Shown here one piece after another: positions 11,229 through 20,116 of a stretch of 64,000 nucleotides of DNA. This stretch comes from Arsenophonus sp052174115 (GTDB lineage Bacteria; Pseudomonadota; Gammaproteobacteria; Enterobacterales; Enterobacteriaceae): positions 62,001 to 126,000 of the forward strand of contig JBQMRX010000001.1 in NCBI GenBank assembly GCA_052174115.1. The letters are read 5' to 3'. How positions within the stretch are numbered: the first letter of the stretch is position 1; each line of letters starts with the position of its first letter. The notes below the pieces were generated by a model that made no database searches, was not told the origin of the DNA, and saw only the letters and a list, made by a program, of their open reading frames with translations. The position numbers and the translations under genes were made by a program.

Positions 11229-11248
11229 TTAACATAACTTTAACTTAT

Positions 11249-11280
11249 AAAATACGATAATTTTTTATTTATCGTATTTT
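11249..11280 (+). terminator. Rho-independent terminator of dksA
   Basis: A perfect 12-bp stem, AAAATACGATAA at 11249-11260 and its complement at 11269-11280, with a T-rich 8-base loop and a TTTT end. It begins 20 bases after the dksA stop and is more GC-bearing than its surroundings. Confidence 0.75.
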
Positions 11281-11288
11281 ATTAAATT

Positions 11289-11333
11289 AAACAAATAATT
11301 AAAATTTTTAATAAAAATTTTAATTATTTGTTT
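11289..11333. repeat. Perfect 21-bp inverted repeat directly after the dksA terminator
   Basis: Arms 11289-11309 and 11313-11333 are exact reverse complements with a 3-base loop (arm begins AAACAAATAATTAAAATTTT). It lies 8 bases after the dksA terminator, forming a tandem pair. A second, backup terminator or one serving the opposite strand are both possible. Confidence 0.6.
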
Positions 11334-12388
11334 AAAATTTACAATTTTTATTTTATATTATTAACTACAATACTTAATGTAATTATTTACAATTAAAAAA
11401 ATAAATAATATATAAAATTAATAATATTAATAATATAAAATTAAAAATACTAAGTACTATAATAAATCATTTATCGCTTATAAGACTATTATATTTAATA
11501 TAAAATTTTAATATAAATTAAGTAATGCTATAATTATTTTATTATTTGTAATATGTATTATATACATTATAAATTAGTATCATTGATACTATTAATTATT
11601 ATTTTATTGTATATTTTTATAATTTTATCTTATTTATTTTATAGCAGCATTATAAATAATACAATAATACTTATCCATAGTTTTATGATTAATTATAAAA
11701 TAATCAATATAAAATTTTAATTCTTTATTTAAAAAAATAGTTCATTATTATTCAAATAATATAATTTATTTATTTATAATTTTTTATTATCATTAATTAT
11801 TATCTATATATTATAAATATTATTTATAATATTGATTTTATAAGATTAAATTATATATACGAATATATATTTTTTTATTATTATTTAATTTTAAATATTT
11901 AATTATCTACATCTATCTTTAGTATTAAATTATTTTAAAAATAAATTTTTTAAATAAAAAACATATTTAACTAATTTTAATTAATAATTTAAAGTTTATT
12001 TCAGTTAAAATATTAAATTTTTAATATAAATAACTGTTATTAATATTTAAAAAATTACTAAATAATTATTTAGAAAATAATATAAAATTGATAATTAAAA
12101 TAATGTTAAATTAAATTAAAAAATTATTGTTAATTATGATTAATTAGTAATTTTATTTAAATTAAGAGACTTTAAAAAATACTATATTATAAAATTAAAT
12201 ATTAATGTTTTTTGAAAAAAATTGAATTATATATCAAGGTATATTATTCTTGTTAAAATGGTTATTTTTGTCATAATTTATTAATACAAAGAAAATAATC
12301 TAAATAAAATATTTTTATGGTTTAGTAATTAATATTAAATTTCAAACTAAGGTAAAACCTTACTAACAAAAAATATTGGAATATAAAA

Positions 12389-13780
12389 ATTATTAAAAGT
12401 GCTAAATTAACAAATAGAGTTAAATTTAATTCAACTATAAATACAAATACTTCAATATCTATAATTACGCGAAATAACCATCCCATCTCACGAAAAGAGA
12501 TTAGTGATAATGCGTTGAAAGTTCTTTATCGTCTAAATAATGCTGGATATGAAGCTTATTTAGTTGGTGGTAGTGTTAGAGATTTATTACTAGGTAAAAA
12601 ACCTAAAGATTTTGATGTTAGTACAAATGCAACACCTGAACAAATTCGTAAATTATTTTGTAATTGTCGTTTAATTGGACGACGATTCCGTTTAGCTCAT
12701 ATCATGTTTGGTTATGAAATCATCGAGGTTGCTACTTTTCGAGGTTCTCATCAAAAAATTAATATTAATAATAAAGATATGGTTCACCAAAAACAAAGTG
12801 GCATGTTACTAAGAGATAATATTTTTGGTACTATTGAAGATGATGCTATTAGACGAGATTTTACAATTAATAGTTTATATTATAAAATTAATGATTTTAG
12901 TTTATATGATTATGTAGGTGGATTTGACGATCTAAAAAATGATATGATTCGATTAATTGGTGATCCAAAAACTCGTTATAGAGAAGATCCAGTACGAATG
13001 TTGCGCGCTATTCGATTTTCTTGTAAACTGAATATGAAAATAGATACTGAAACTGCCAAACCTATTCCACAACTTGCATTTTTATTAAAACATATTTCAT
13101 CAGTACGTCTATTTGAAGAATCGATAAAATTATTTCAAAGTGGTCAAGGTTATAAAATTTATCAACAATTAAAACATTATAATCTTTTTCAATTATTATT
13201 TCCGATAATTGAACAACATTTTACTATTAATAATAATTCACCGATGGAAATTATCATTAATCAAGTATTACAAAATACTGATTTTCGAATAAAAAACAAT
13301 AAACATATAAATCCTGCATTCTTATTTGCAACTATGTTATGGTATCCATTAATAAAATATGCAGAAAGACTTTCTCAAGAAAAAAAGTTATCATATTATG
13401 AAACATTTACTATCGCAATAAATGATATTCTTAATGAACAATGTCGTTCTATCGCAATTCCTAAACGTCTTACTTCAATAATGCGTGATATTTGGGAATT
13501 ACAGTTAATATTACCAATTCGTAAAAGAAAAAAAATAAATAAGTTACTTGAACATTCAAAATTTCATGCTGCATTTGATCTTCTTAAGTTACGTGCTAGT
13601 GTAGAACAGCAATATGAATTGGAAGAATTAACTCATTGGTGGGCTAAGTTTCAACAAGTTAATAATAATATACAACATAAAATGATTTCTAAACTTAATA
13701 ATATACCAATTAATCATCAAAATTGGGCATGTTATCAACATTATATAAATAGTAAATCAAAAAATAGGCTAATTAATTAA
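12389..13780 (+). CDS. pcnB: Poly(A) polymerase I, probably with an AUU start
   Basis: Adds 3' poly(A) tails that mark RNAs for decay. The nucleotidyltransferase core carries LVGGSVRDLLLG and the metal-binding DFD (about residues 60-76), followed by an RNA-binding domain; the Arg-rich C-terminal tail of the E. coli enzyme is missing. The first standard start would be a TTG at 12515, but homology clearly runs upstream of it (ITRNNHPISRKEISDNALKV against E. coli [21 protein letters not shown]). The upstream frame is open to 12356 and has no ATG, GTG or TTG. An ATT at 12389 lies 8 bases after a GGA and gives 463 residues, near the E. coli 465. E. coli pcnB is known to start at AUU, which supports this choice. 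Two bases separate it from folK. Confidence 0.9.
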   Translation: MIKSAKLTNRVKFNSTINTNTSISIITRNNHPISRKEISDNALKVLYRLNNAGYEAYLVGGSVRDLLLGKKPKDFDVSTNATPEQIRKLFCNCRLIGRRFRLAHIMFGYEIIEVATFRGSHQKININNKDMVHQKQSGMLLRDNIFGTIEDDAIRRDFTINSLYYKINDFSLYDYVGGFDDLKNDMIRLIGDPKTRYREDPVRMLRAIRFSCKLNMKIDTETAKPIPQLAFLLKHISSVRLFEESIKLFQSGQGYKIYQQLKHYNLFQLLFPIIEQHFTINNNSPMEIIINQVLQNTDFRIKNNKHINPAFLFATMLWYPLIKYAERLSQEKKLSYYETFTIAINDILNEQCRSIAIPKRLTSIMRDIWELQLILPIRKRKKINKLLEHSKFHAAFDLLKLRASVEQQYELEELTHWWAKFQQVNNNIQHKMISKLNNIPINHQNWACYQHYINSKSKNRLIN

Positions 13781-13782
13781 AT

Positions 13783-14262
13783 ATGGAACATGTTTATATC
13801 GCAATTGGTAGCAATTTAAATATTCCATTGCAACAGGTAAAAATCGCGATTAAAGAATTAAATAGATTGCCTAATACTAAACTAGTTACCATTTCTTCTT
13901 TTTATCGTTCTAAACCTATGGGGCCACAAAATCAACCTCATTATCTTAACGCAGTTGTTGCTTTAGATACTGAGTTATCACCAGAAATACTATTTAAGTA
14001 TACTAAATTAATTGAATTAATGCACAATAGAACATATAAAACTGGTCATTGGGGAGCAAGAACACTTGATTTAGATATCATTTTATATGGAAAAAAAATT
14101 ATTCAGACAGCTTATTTGACTATTCCACATTATGGTCTTAAAAAACGGGAATTTATGCTTTATCCTTTAATAGAAATTGCACCTAAACTATATTTTCCTG
14201 ATGGTGAATCTCTTAAAGAGAGATTATTACTGGTTGATAAAAATGAATTAATTTTATGGTAA
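13783..14262 (+). CDS. folK: 2-amino-4-hydroxy-6-hydroxymethyldihydropteridine pyrophosphokinase
   Basis: Transfers pyrophosphate from ATP to 6-hydroxymethyl-7,8-dihydropterin, the step before dihydropteroate synthase in folate synthesis. The whole HPPK fold is present in 159 residues, the usual length: YIAIGSNL at the start, SSFYRSKPMG, and RTLDLDIILYG with the two magnesium-binding aspartates. It starts two bases after the pcnB stop, so the two are probably one transcript, as in E. coli. The pantothenate genes panB, panC and panD that follow in E. coli are gone. Confidence 0.96.
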   Translation: MEHVYIAIGSNLNIPLQQVKIAIKELNRLPNTKLVTISSFYRSKPMGPQNQPHYLNAVVALDTELSPEILFKYTKLIELMHNRTYKTGHWGARTLDLDIILYGKKIIQTAYLTIPHYGLKKREFMLYPLIEIAPKLYFPDGESLKERLLLVDKNELILW

Positions 14263-14718
14263 TTTAATAACTACTTAGTTAGTTAAAAATAATATAGCTA
14301 TATATTAATTAATATTTTTAATAAATATTGCATTAAAAATATTTTATATTATTATTTTTATTATTTTAAAAAAAATTGTTTATATTTTAATATTTTGATG
14401 TACTTTTATTTATTTAAAGTAATTATAAACATCAATTATTAATAATTTAAATATTTATATTATTTCATGAAGATAATATTAATTCATGAAAATTAATATT
14501 TTATTTAGTTTATAATTTTAAATCTAAATAAAATAGAAAAAATATAATAAAAAATAAAATATTAAAAAATTAATATTTCATTATAGAGTTTTATTGTTAT
14601 TAAAAATAATTAAACATAATTAAAATAAAAATCTATAAAAATTATATTAATTATTAATATAATAACAAAATTTAATCTCAAAAATAATATAAATTATATA
14701 TAGCATGATGTTTATCTA
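14263..14718. other. 456-base spacer between convergent folK and yadH
   Basis: No gene. E. coli has panB, panC and panD among others here, so several kilobases were deleted. A weak TAACTA/TAGTTA hairpin follows folK; I see no clear terminator. Confidence 0.6.
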
Positions 14719-15489
14719 TTAAGTTTTTAATCTTTGTCCTTTTTCAATTAAACACCATGTTATAATATATAAGATAATGATAAAAATTATTAATATTGAC
14801 AATGTAATAGATAATGTAATATCGCTAATACCAAGAAATCCATAACGTAATCCATTGATCATATATAAAATTGGATTAAATTTAGATATCATTTGCCAAA
14901 ATTCAGGTAAAAGAGATAAAGAATAAAAAACACCACCTAAATAAGTTAATGGTGTTAAAATAAATGTAGGAATAATACTAATATCATCAAATGATTTAGC
15001 AAATATTGCATTTATTAATCCAGTTAATGAAAATAAAATTGCAGTCATTAATATGATAATAATTACAACCCACCAAGAATAAATATTTAATTGAACAAAA
15101 AATAATGAAACTATAGTAACTAAAATACCAACTAATACACCCCTAGCAACCCCACCTCCAATAAATCCAATTATCATAATGTGACTAATAACCGGTGCTA
15201 CTAATAACTCTTCAATACTTTTTTGGAATTTTGCACCAAAAAAAGAAGAACAAACATTTGTATAAGCATTAGTGATTACTGACATCATAATTAATCCAGG
15301 AACAATAAACTGTGAGTAATTTACACCATCCATATTTCCAATTCTTGAACCAATTAAACTACCAAAAATAATAAAATAAAGAGTCATTGTGATGACAGGT
15401 GGTAATAAAGTTTGTATCCAAATGCGCAAAAAACGTGTTATTTCTTTTGTCCAGATGGTTTTTATTATCACCCAATATAATTGAATCAT
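14719..15489 (-). CDS. yadH: ABC-2 type transporter permease YadH
   Basis: Inner-membrane permease partner of the ATPase YadG, 256 residues with about six predicted membrane segments and an ABC-2 type membrane domain; the segment SSFFGAKFQKSIEELLVAPV is typical of the ATPase-contacting coupling region. The substrate of YadGH is not established in E. coli. The ATG overlaps the stop of yadG by four bases (ATGA), so translation is coupled. Retention of this pair in such a reduced genome suggests an envelope role, which is inference. Confidence 0.93.
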   Translation of the reverse strand: MIQLYWVIIKTIWTKEITRFLRIWIQTLLPPVITMTLYFIIFGSLIGSRIGNMDGVNYSQFIVPGLIMMSVITNAYTNVCSSFFGAKFQKSIEELLVAPVISHIMIIGFIGGGVARGVLVGILVTIVSLFFVQLNIYSWWVVIIIILMTAILFSLTGLINAIFAKSFDDISIIPTFILTPLTYLGGVFYSLSLLPEFWQMISKFNPILYMINGLRYGFLGISDITLSITLSILIIFIIILYIITWCLIEKGQRLKT

Positions 15490-16430
15490 CTATTTTCTCC
15501 TTGCTTCATTGATAGTAAATGTTGCTTATTCATTAAACTAATGAATAATTTTTCTAAACGATTTACCTTATTACGCATACTAGTTATTTGTATAGCTTGC
15601 CTAGATAATTGATTAAATAAACTCTGAAGACCTTGATTTCGAAGTACATCAACTTCTAATGTTGAAACATCTACTATCTTGAATTTATAACCATCTAATA
15701 TTGGAATAGGACTTTTTGGTGCAAGATCAAAAATAAACGTTTCTGACTCCAATTGATTAATTAACTTTTTCATACTTGTATTCTCAATTAATTTACCATA
15801 TTGAATAATACCAATATTACGACATAATATTTCAGCTTCTTCAAGATAATGAGTTGTTAAAATAATTGTAGTGCCTTGTATATTTAAAGTTTTTAAAAAA
15901 CTCCATATTGATCGACGAAGTTTAATATCGACACCAGCAGTTGGTTCATCTAAAATTAATAACTTTGGTTCATGCATTAATGCTCTAGCTATCATTAAAC
16001 GACGTTTCATACCTCCTGAAAGATCTCCAGCAGGCTCTGTACGTTTATTCCATAAAACTAGTTTAGAAAGATAAATCTCTGCTCTAGATAAAGCTATTGA
16101 ACGAGAAATTCCATAATAACCTGCTTGATTTAGCATTATTTGTAATACCGTTTCAAACGGATTAAAATTAAAGTCTTGTGGAACTAAACCCAATTGACAT
16201 TTTACATTAACTACGTCTTGATCAAGATCATAACCAAATACCTTTACTTTACCGCTTGTTTTATTAATTAATGAGCTAATAATGCTAATTGCTGTTGATT
16301 TACCTGCACCATTAGGTCCCAACAAAGCATAAAAATCACCAATCTCAACTTTTAAATCAATTCCAGTTAATGCTTTTACGCCATGAGGATAGATTTTTGT
16401 AAGCTTGAGCAATTCTAAAGCATAAGCCAT
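15486..16430 (-). CDS. yadG: ABC transporter ATP-binding protein YadG
   Basis: Cytosolic ATPase of the YadGH exporter. It shows Walker A GPNGAGKST, the Q-loop region GLVPQDFNF, signature LSGGMKRRL, Walker B LLILDEPTAGVD and the H-loop TTHYLEEAE, so it should be active. At 314 residues it is close to the E. coli length of 308. It is first in a two-gene operon, overlapping yadH by four bases. The E. coli neighbours can, hpt and gcd on the other side are lost. Confidence 0.94.
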   Translation of the reverse strand: MAYALELLKLTKIYPHGVKALTGIDLKVEIGDFYALLGPNGAGKSTAISIISSLINKTSGKVKVFGYDLDQDVVNVKCQLGLVPQDFNFNPFETVLQIMLNQAGYYGISRSIALSRAEIYLSKLVLWNKRTEPAGDLSGGMKRRLMIARALMHEPKLLILDEPTAGVDIKLRRSIWSFLKTLNIQGTTIILTTHYLEEAEILCRNIGIIQYGKLIENTSMKKLINQLESETFIFDLAPKSPIPILDGYKFKIVDVSTLEVDVLRNQGLQSLFNQLSRQAIQITSMRNKVNRLEKLFISLMNKQHLLSMKQGENR

Positions 16431-18427
16431 AAAAACCTTTCTTATATATTTTATTTTATATATGAAAACAAATCACATCATTATTGTTTTTTAATTAAAT
16501 TAAAATAAAAAATTAAATAAGTATTAAAAATAAATTTATTTTTAATACATTATAATCATAATAAAATATGATTAATTTATTTGAATATTGTGATAAAAAT
16601 TAAATGATCATTTGAAATTAATTTAAAGTGTAAAAATTGTTTACTAAAGAATTCTTTTTTTTTAAAAATAAAATATTTATTTTCATAGATAGATTGTACG
16701 TATATTATAAAATTAATCAAAAAACTAAATAGTTTATTAGTATATATCAATATATAACTAATTTTATTATAAAAATTTATTTAAATTATTTTTTATTACT
16801 TAACATATTAGTAATATACTAAAAATTAAATACATTATGATTTATAATTACTATGACTATGATATCAGTAATACTTAAGTTTTAATTAATAAAAAATAAA
16901 GATTTATTAATAAATAATTAATGTATATTTACTATATGTCTATGATACATTTATTAAATATAAGATTATTCTTAATTAAATTTTTATTTCAAAATAAGAT
17001 AATTAATCTATTTATATTTAATATTATCAAAAAAATTTATAATTTTATTTGTTTATTAAAAATAAAAAATCAATTTGATAATATTTTAAAATCTTTTTAT
17101 TTATAGTTTTATTTAAAATGTATATAAAATAACAAAAATTAATAATATTTATATTATTTTTAATATCAGTGCGAATAATTTAAATTTATAATACTAAAAA
17201 ATAATATTAAGTTTAAAAATTAAATTTAATATTTAATTAAAAACAAAAATAACACACTAAGTTAATACTACAACAACCAATAAAAAATTTTCTTTTAATA
17301 TTGTAAATAAATTTATTCAATTATTAATATTTTATAGAATTAAATCTTTATCTTTAATTATTACTAAATATTATCAAATCGATTTAAAATTATAATTAAT
17401 TTATCATAAAATATGGTTAATTTAATAAAGTATATTATAATTTAACTAACTAAAATTAACTTTTAATTTTTTAAATTTAAAAAAAAATAAAAACTACTCA
17501 CTATTATTATATTTTTAGTATTTTAGTTTATAATAATATAATATACTGTAGTATCAAGAATAATTAATTGTAAATATAAATAAAATATATTAGCTTAATT
17601 TAAGCTTAATAGGTAGATTATTTAATAAAAAAATAAATTTATATTATTTCTGATTTTACTAATAATAATTTCATATTATTTTTAATAATTCTAATTTTAA
17701 TTTTTAGTGATTATTAATTATTTTACTATAAAATAAAAATAAATAAAATATAATATTAAGTTAAAAATAATATAGTGAACTTTAAATTATCAATAAACTT
17801 ATTAATTTTACTTCACTATTAATTTAGTGAGATATAAAAGTAATATTTTAAACTATTTTATTATAAAATAGTGATTGATAAATAAAAAAACATAAAATTT
17901 CATTTATTTATTAAAGTTAAAGTTAATTAGTATTACAGTAATTAAATAATATTAATTACTATTTAAATTATATAAATAATTAAGTGTTTAAAGAATATTT
18001 TTTAAATATAGTTCTATTTTTGTTTTTTAAATTAAAAAAATTAATATAGAAATTTATTAAAACAATAATTTTTTATTTAACGTTAATTTATATTTTTTAA
18101 AATAATAATTATAATTACTTATGAATTTATAATTATAAAATTAAAAAAATAATTATTTTATATTCCTAGAATAATTATTAGATAATAAAGTAATTATAGT
18201 AAAAATACTATAGCAAAATAAAATAAAGAGCATTATGATAACCTTAAAATCCTTATCAACTCATCATAAAAAAACCTAAAGTGCTTATAATTAATATTTA
18301 ACGCACATTATTTTCCTATGTAAAATAAATTCTTTTTTTCATCCATTTAAATAAAAAATTTCTAATTTATCATTGAAAACAAAAAATTATTAGTTACACC
18401 TTTTAACTTTGTTAGAAAGGAAAAAAT
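16431..18427. other. 2.0-kb AT-rich spacer between divergent yadG and speE
   Basis: E. coli has can, hpt, gcd and cueO here. I tried to find can on the plus strand after yadG and could not make a believable alignment. A 61-codon open frame at 16921-17106 is all Ile/Leu/Phe/Asn/Lys and looks like chance. The last 200 bases (about 18225-18420) are less AT-rich, with a TATAAT at 18286-18291 that could belong to a speE promoter. Confidence 0.5.
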
Positions 18428-19300
18428 ATGTCAAAAAAAGAAATTTGGTTCGAAAAACTCCACTGTAATTTAGGTCAATATTTTACTGTTGATAACATAC
18501 TTTACCATAATAAAACAACTCACCAAGATTTGCTTATTTTTGAAAATATTAAAATGGGACGTATTATGGTTCTTGATAATGTAGTTCAAACTACTGAAAA
18601 AGATGAATTCATTTATCATGAAATGATGACTCATGTCCCATTATTTTCTCATGGTTATAGTAGAAAAGTGCTAATAATTGGTGGTGGTGATGGAGGAATT
18701 TTACGTGAAGTATGTCGTCATCAATATCTAAAAAGTATTACTATGGTTGAAATTGATGCGAATGTAGTCAAATTTTGTCGTCAATATCTACCTAATCATA
18801 ATGCAGGAGCATATAACGACCCGCGTTTTAAATTAATTATTGATGATGGAGTTAATTTTGTTAAGACAACTAAACAAAAATTTGATCTAATTATTTCCGA
18901 TTGCACAGATCCTATCGGACCAGGAAAAAGGTTATTTACATCAGATTTTTATCAAGGATGTTTCAATTGTTTAAATAAAAATGGCATTTTAGTTGCACAA
19001 AATGGTGTTTGTTTTCTTCAAGAAGAAGAAGTTATTAATAGTCATAAAAAACTATCTAATTATTTTAAAGATTATAAGTTTTATCAAACTACTGTACCCT
19101 CTTATTATGGAGGAATAATGATCTTTGTTTGGGCAAGAAAAACACAAAAATTACGTCAAATATCTTTAAAAATATTAGAAAATCGCTTTAAAAAAGCTGA
19201 TATTGTTTGTCGTTATTATACGCCAGCATTACATCTAGCCAGTTTTGCTTTACCACAATACTTATTAAATTTACTATCTAAAAATCTTAGATTTACTTAA
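18428..19300 (+). CDS. speE: Spermidine synthase
   Basis: Transfers the aminopropyl group from decarboxylated S-adenosylmethionine to putrescine. The aminopropyltransferase domain holds the SAM-site GGGDGGILREV, an acidic ligand in VEIDANVV, and the catalytic-loop SDCTDPIGPG. 290 residues against about 288 in E. coli. The ATG has AAAGGA just upstream. It is followed after 15 bases by speD, the E. coli operon, so both halves of the pathway from putrescine to spermidine are kept. No putrescine-making enzyme (speA/speB/speC) is in the window. Confidence 0.97.
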   Translation: MSKKEIWFEKLHCNLGQYFTVDNILYHNKTTHQDLLIFENIKMGRIMVLDNVVQTTEKDEFIYHEMMTHVPLFSHGYSRKVLIIGGGDGGILREVCRHQYLKSITMVEIDANVVKFCRQYLPNHNAGAYNDPRFKLIIDDGVNFVKTTKQKFDLIISDCTDPIGPGKRLFTSDFYQGCFNCLNKNGILVAQNGVCFLQEEEVINSHKKLSNYFKDYKFYQTTVPSYYGGIMIFVWARKTQKLRQISLKILENRFKKADIVCRYYTPALHLASFALPQYLLNLLSKNLRFT

Positions 19301-19315
19301 TAGGGGTGAAATAAA

Positions 19316-20116
19316 TTGCAAAAATTGAAATTACATGGCTTTAATAATTTAACTAAAAGCCTAAGTTTTTGTATATATGATATTTGTTATGCTAAAACAA
19401 CAACAGATCGTTATAGTTATTTAGCTTATATTGATGAACAATATAATGCAACACGATTAACTGAAATCTTAACTGAGACTTGCTCTATTATTGATGCTAA
19501 TATTTTAAATCTTGCTAGGCAAGATTATGAACCTCAAGGTGCTAGTGTTACAATTTTAATTAGTGAAAATTCAATAAATCCAAAAAATATAGATAATACT
19601 GAAAAACCAGGACCATTACCTGATTCTATCGTAACTCATCTTGATAAAAGTCATATTTGTGTTCATACTTACCCAGAAAGTCATCCAGATGACGGCATAT
19701 GTACCTTTAGAGCGGATATCGAAATTTCTACTTGTGGAATAATTTCACCATTAAAAACTCTTAATTATCTTATTCATCAACTTGAATCAGATATTGTTAC
19801 TATTGATTATCGTATTCGTGGTTTTACACGAGATGTTAACGGTATAAAATTATATATTGATCATACAATCAACTCTATTCAAAATTATATGACAGAAGAA
19901 TTTCAATCTCAGTATCATATGATAGATGTTAATCTTTATCAAGAAAATCTTTTTCATACAAAAATGATGTTAAAAAATTTTGAGTTTAATCTTAATAATT
20001 ATTTATTTAATACGACTGCAGAACAACTTTCTCCTGAAGAAAAAAAACGGATTGTTTATCTACTAAAAAAAGAAATGCAAGAAATTTATTATGGTCGTAA
20101 TTTGCCAGAATTTTAA
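19316..20116 (+). CDS. speD: S-adenosylmethionine decarboxylase proenzyme
   Basis: Makes decarboxylated SAM, the aminopropyl donor used by SpeE. It is a pyruvoyl enzyme: the chain cleaves itself before Ser112 in LDKSHICVHTYPESHP, which is intact. 266 residues, near the E. coli 264, with matching sequence throughout (HGFNNLTKSLSFCIYDICYA). The start is a TTG at 19316, with AGGGGTG ending 7 bases before it; no ATG fits the homology. Second gene of the speE-speD operon. No terminator is obvious after it. Confidence 0.96.
   Translation: MQKLKLHGFNNLTKSLSFCIYDICYAKTTTDRYSYLAYIDEQYNATRLTEILTETCSIIDANILNLARQDYEPQGASVTILISENSINPKNIDNTEKPGPLPDSIVTHLDKSHICVHTYPESHPDDGICTFRADIEISTCGIISPLKTLNYLIHQLESDIVTIDYRIRGFTRDVNGIKLYIDHTINSIQNYMTEEFQSQYHMIDVNLYQENLFHTKMMLKNFEFNLNNYLFNTTAEQLSPEEKKRIVYLLKKEMQEIYYGRNLPEF

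Larger units (their letters stand above)
11229..12388. other. AT-rich spacer dksA-pcnB (gluQ lost)
   Basis: The dksA terminator and a second long hairpin occupy 11249-11333. E. coli has gluQ in this interval. I see two weak GluQ-like fragments (near 11468 and 11573) whose spacing does not fit well, so I do not call a remnant. The upstream part of the pcnB reading frame begins near 12356. Confidence 0.55.

Noticed and set aside
11460..11600. Possible gluQ remnant between dksA and pcnB (HLSLI near 11468 and ISIIDT near 11573).
   Set aside because: The two fragments are 30 bases too far apart and each is short; I cannot separate this from chance.
16921..17106. Open frame of 61 codons in the yadG-speE gap.
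   Set aside because: Made of Ile, Leu, Phe, Asn, Lys and Tyr only, no ribosome site, no recognisable motif; expected by chance in tens of kilobases of such AT-rich DNA.
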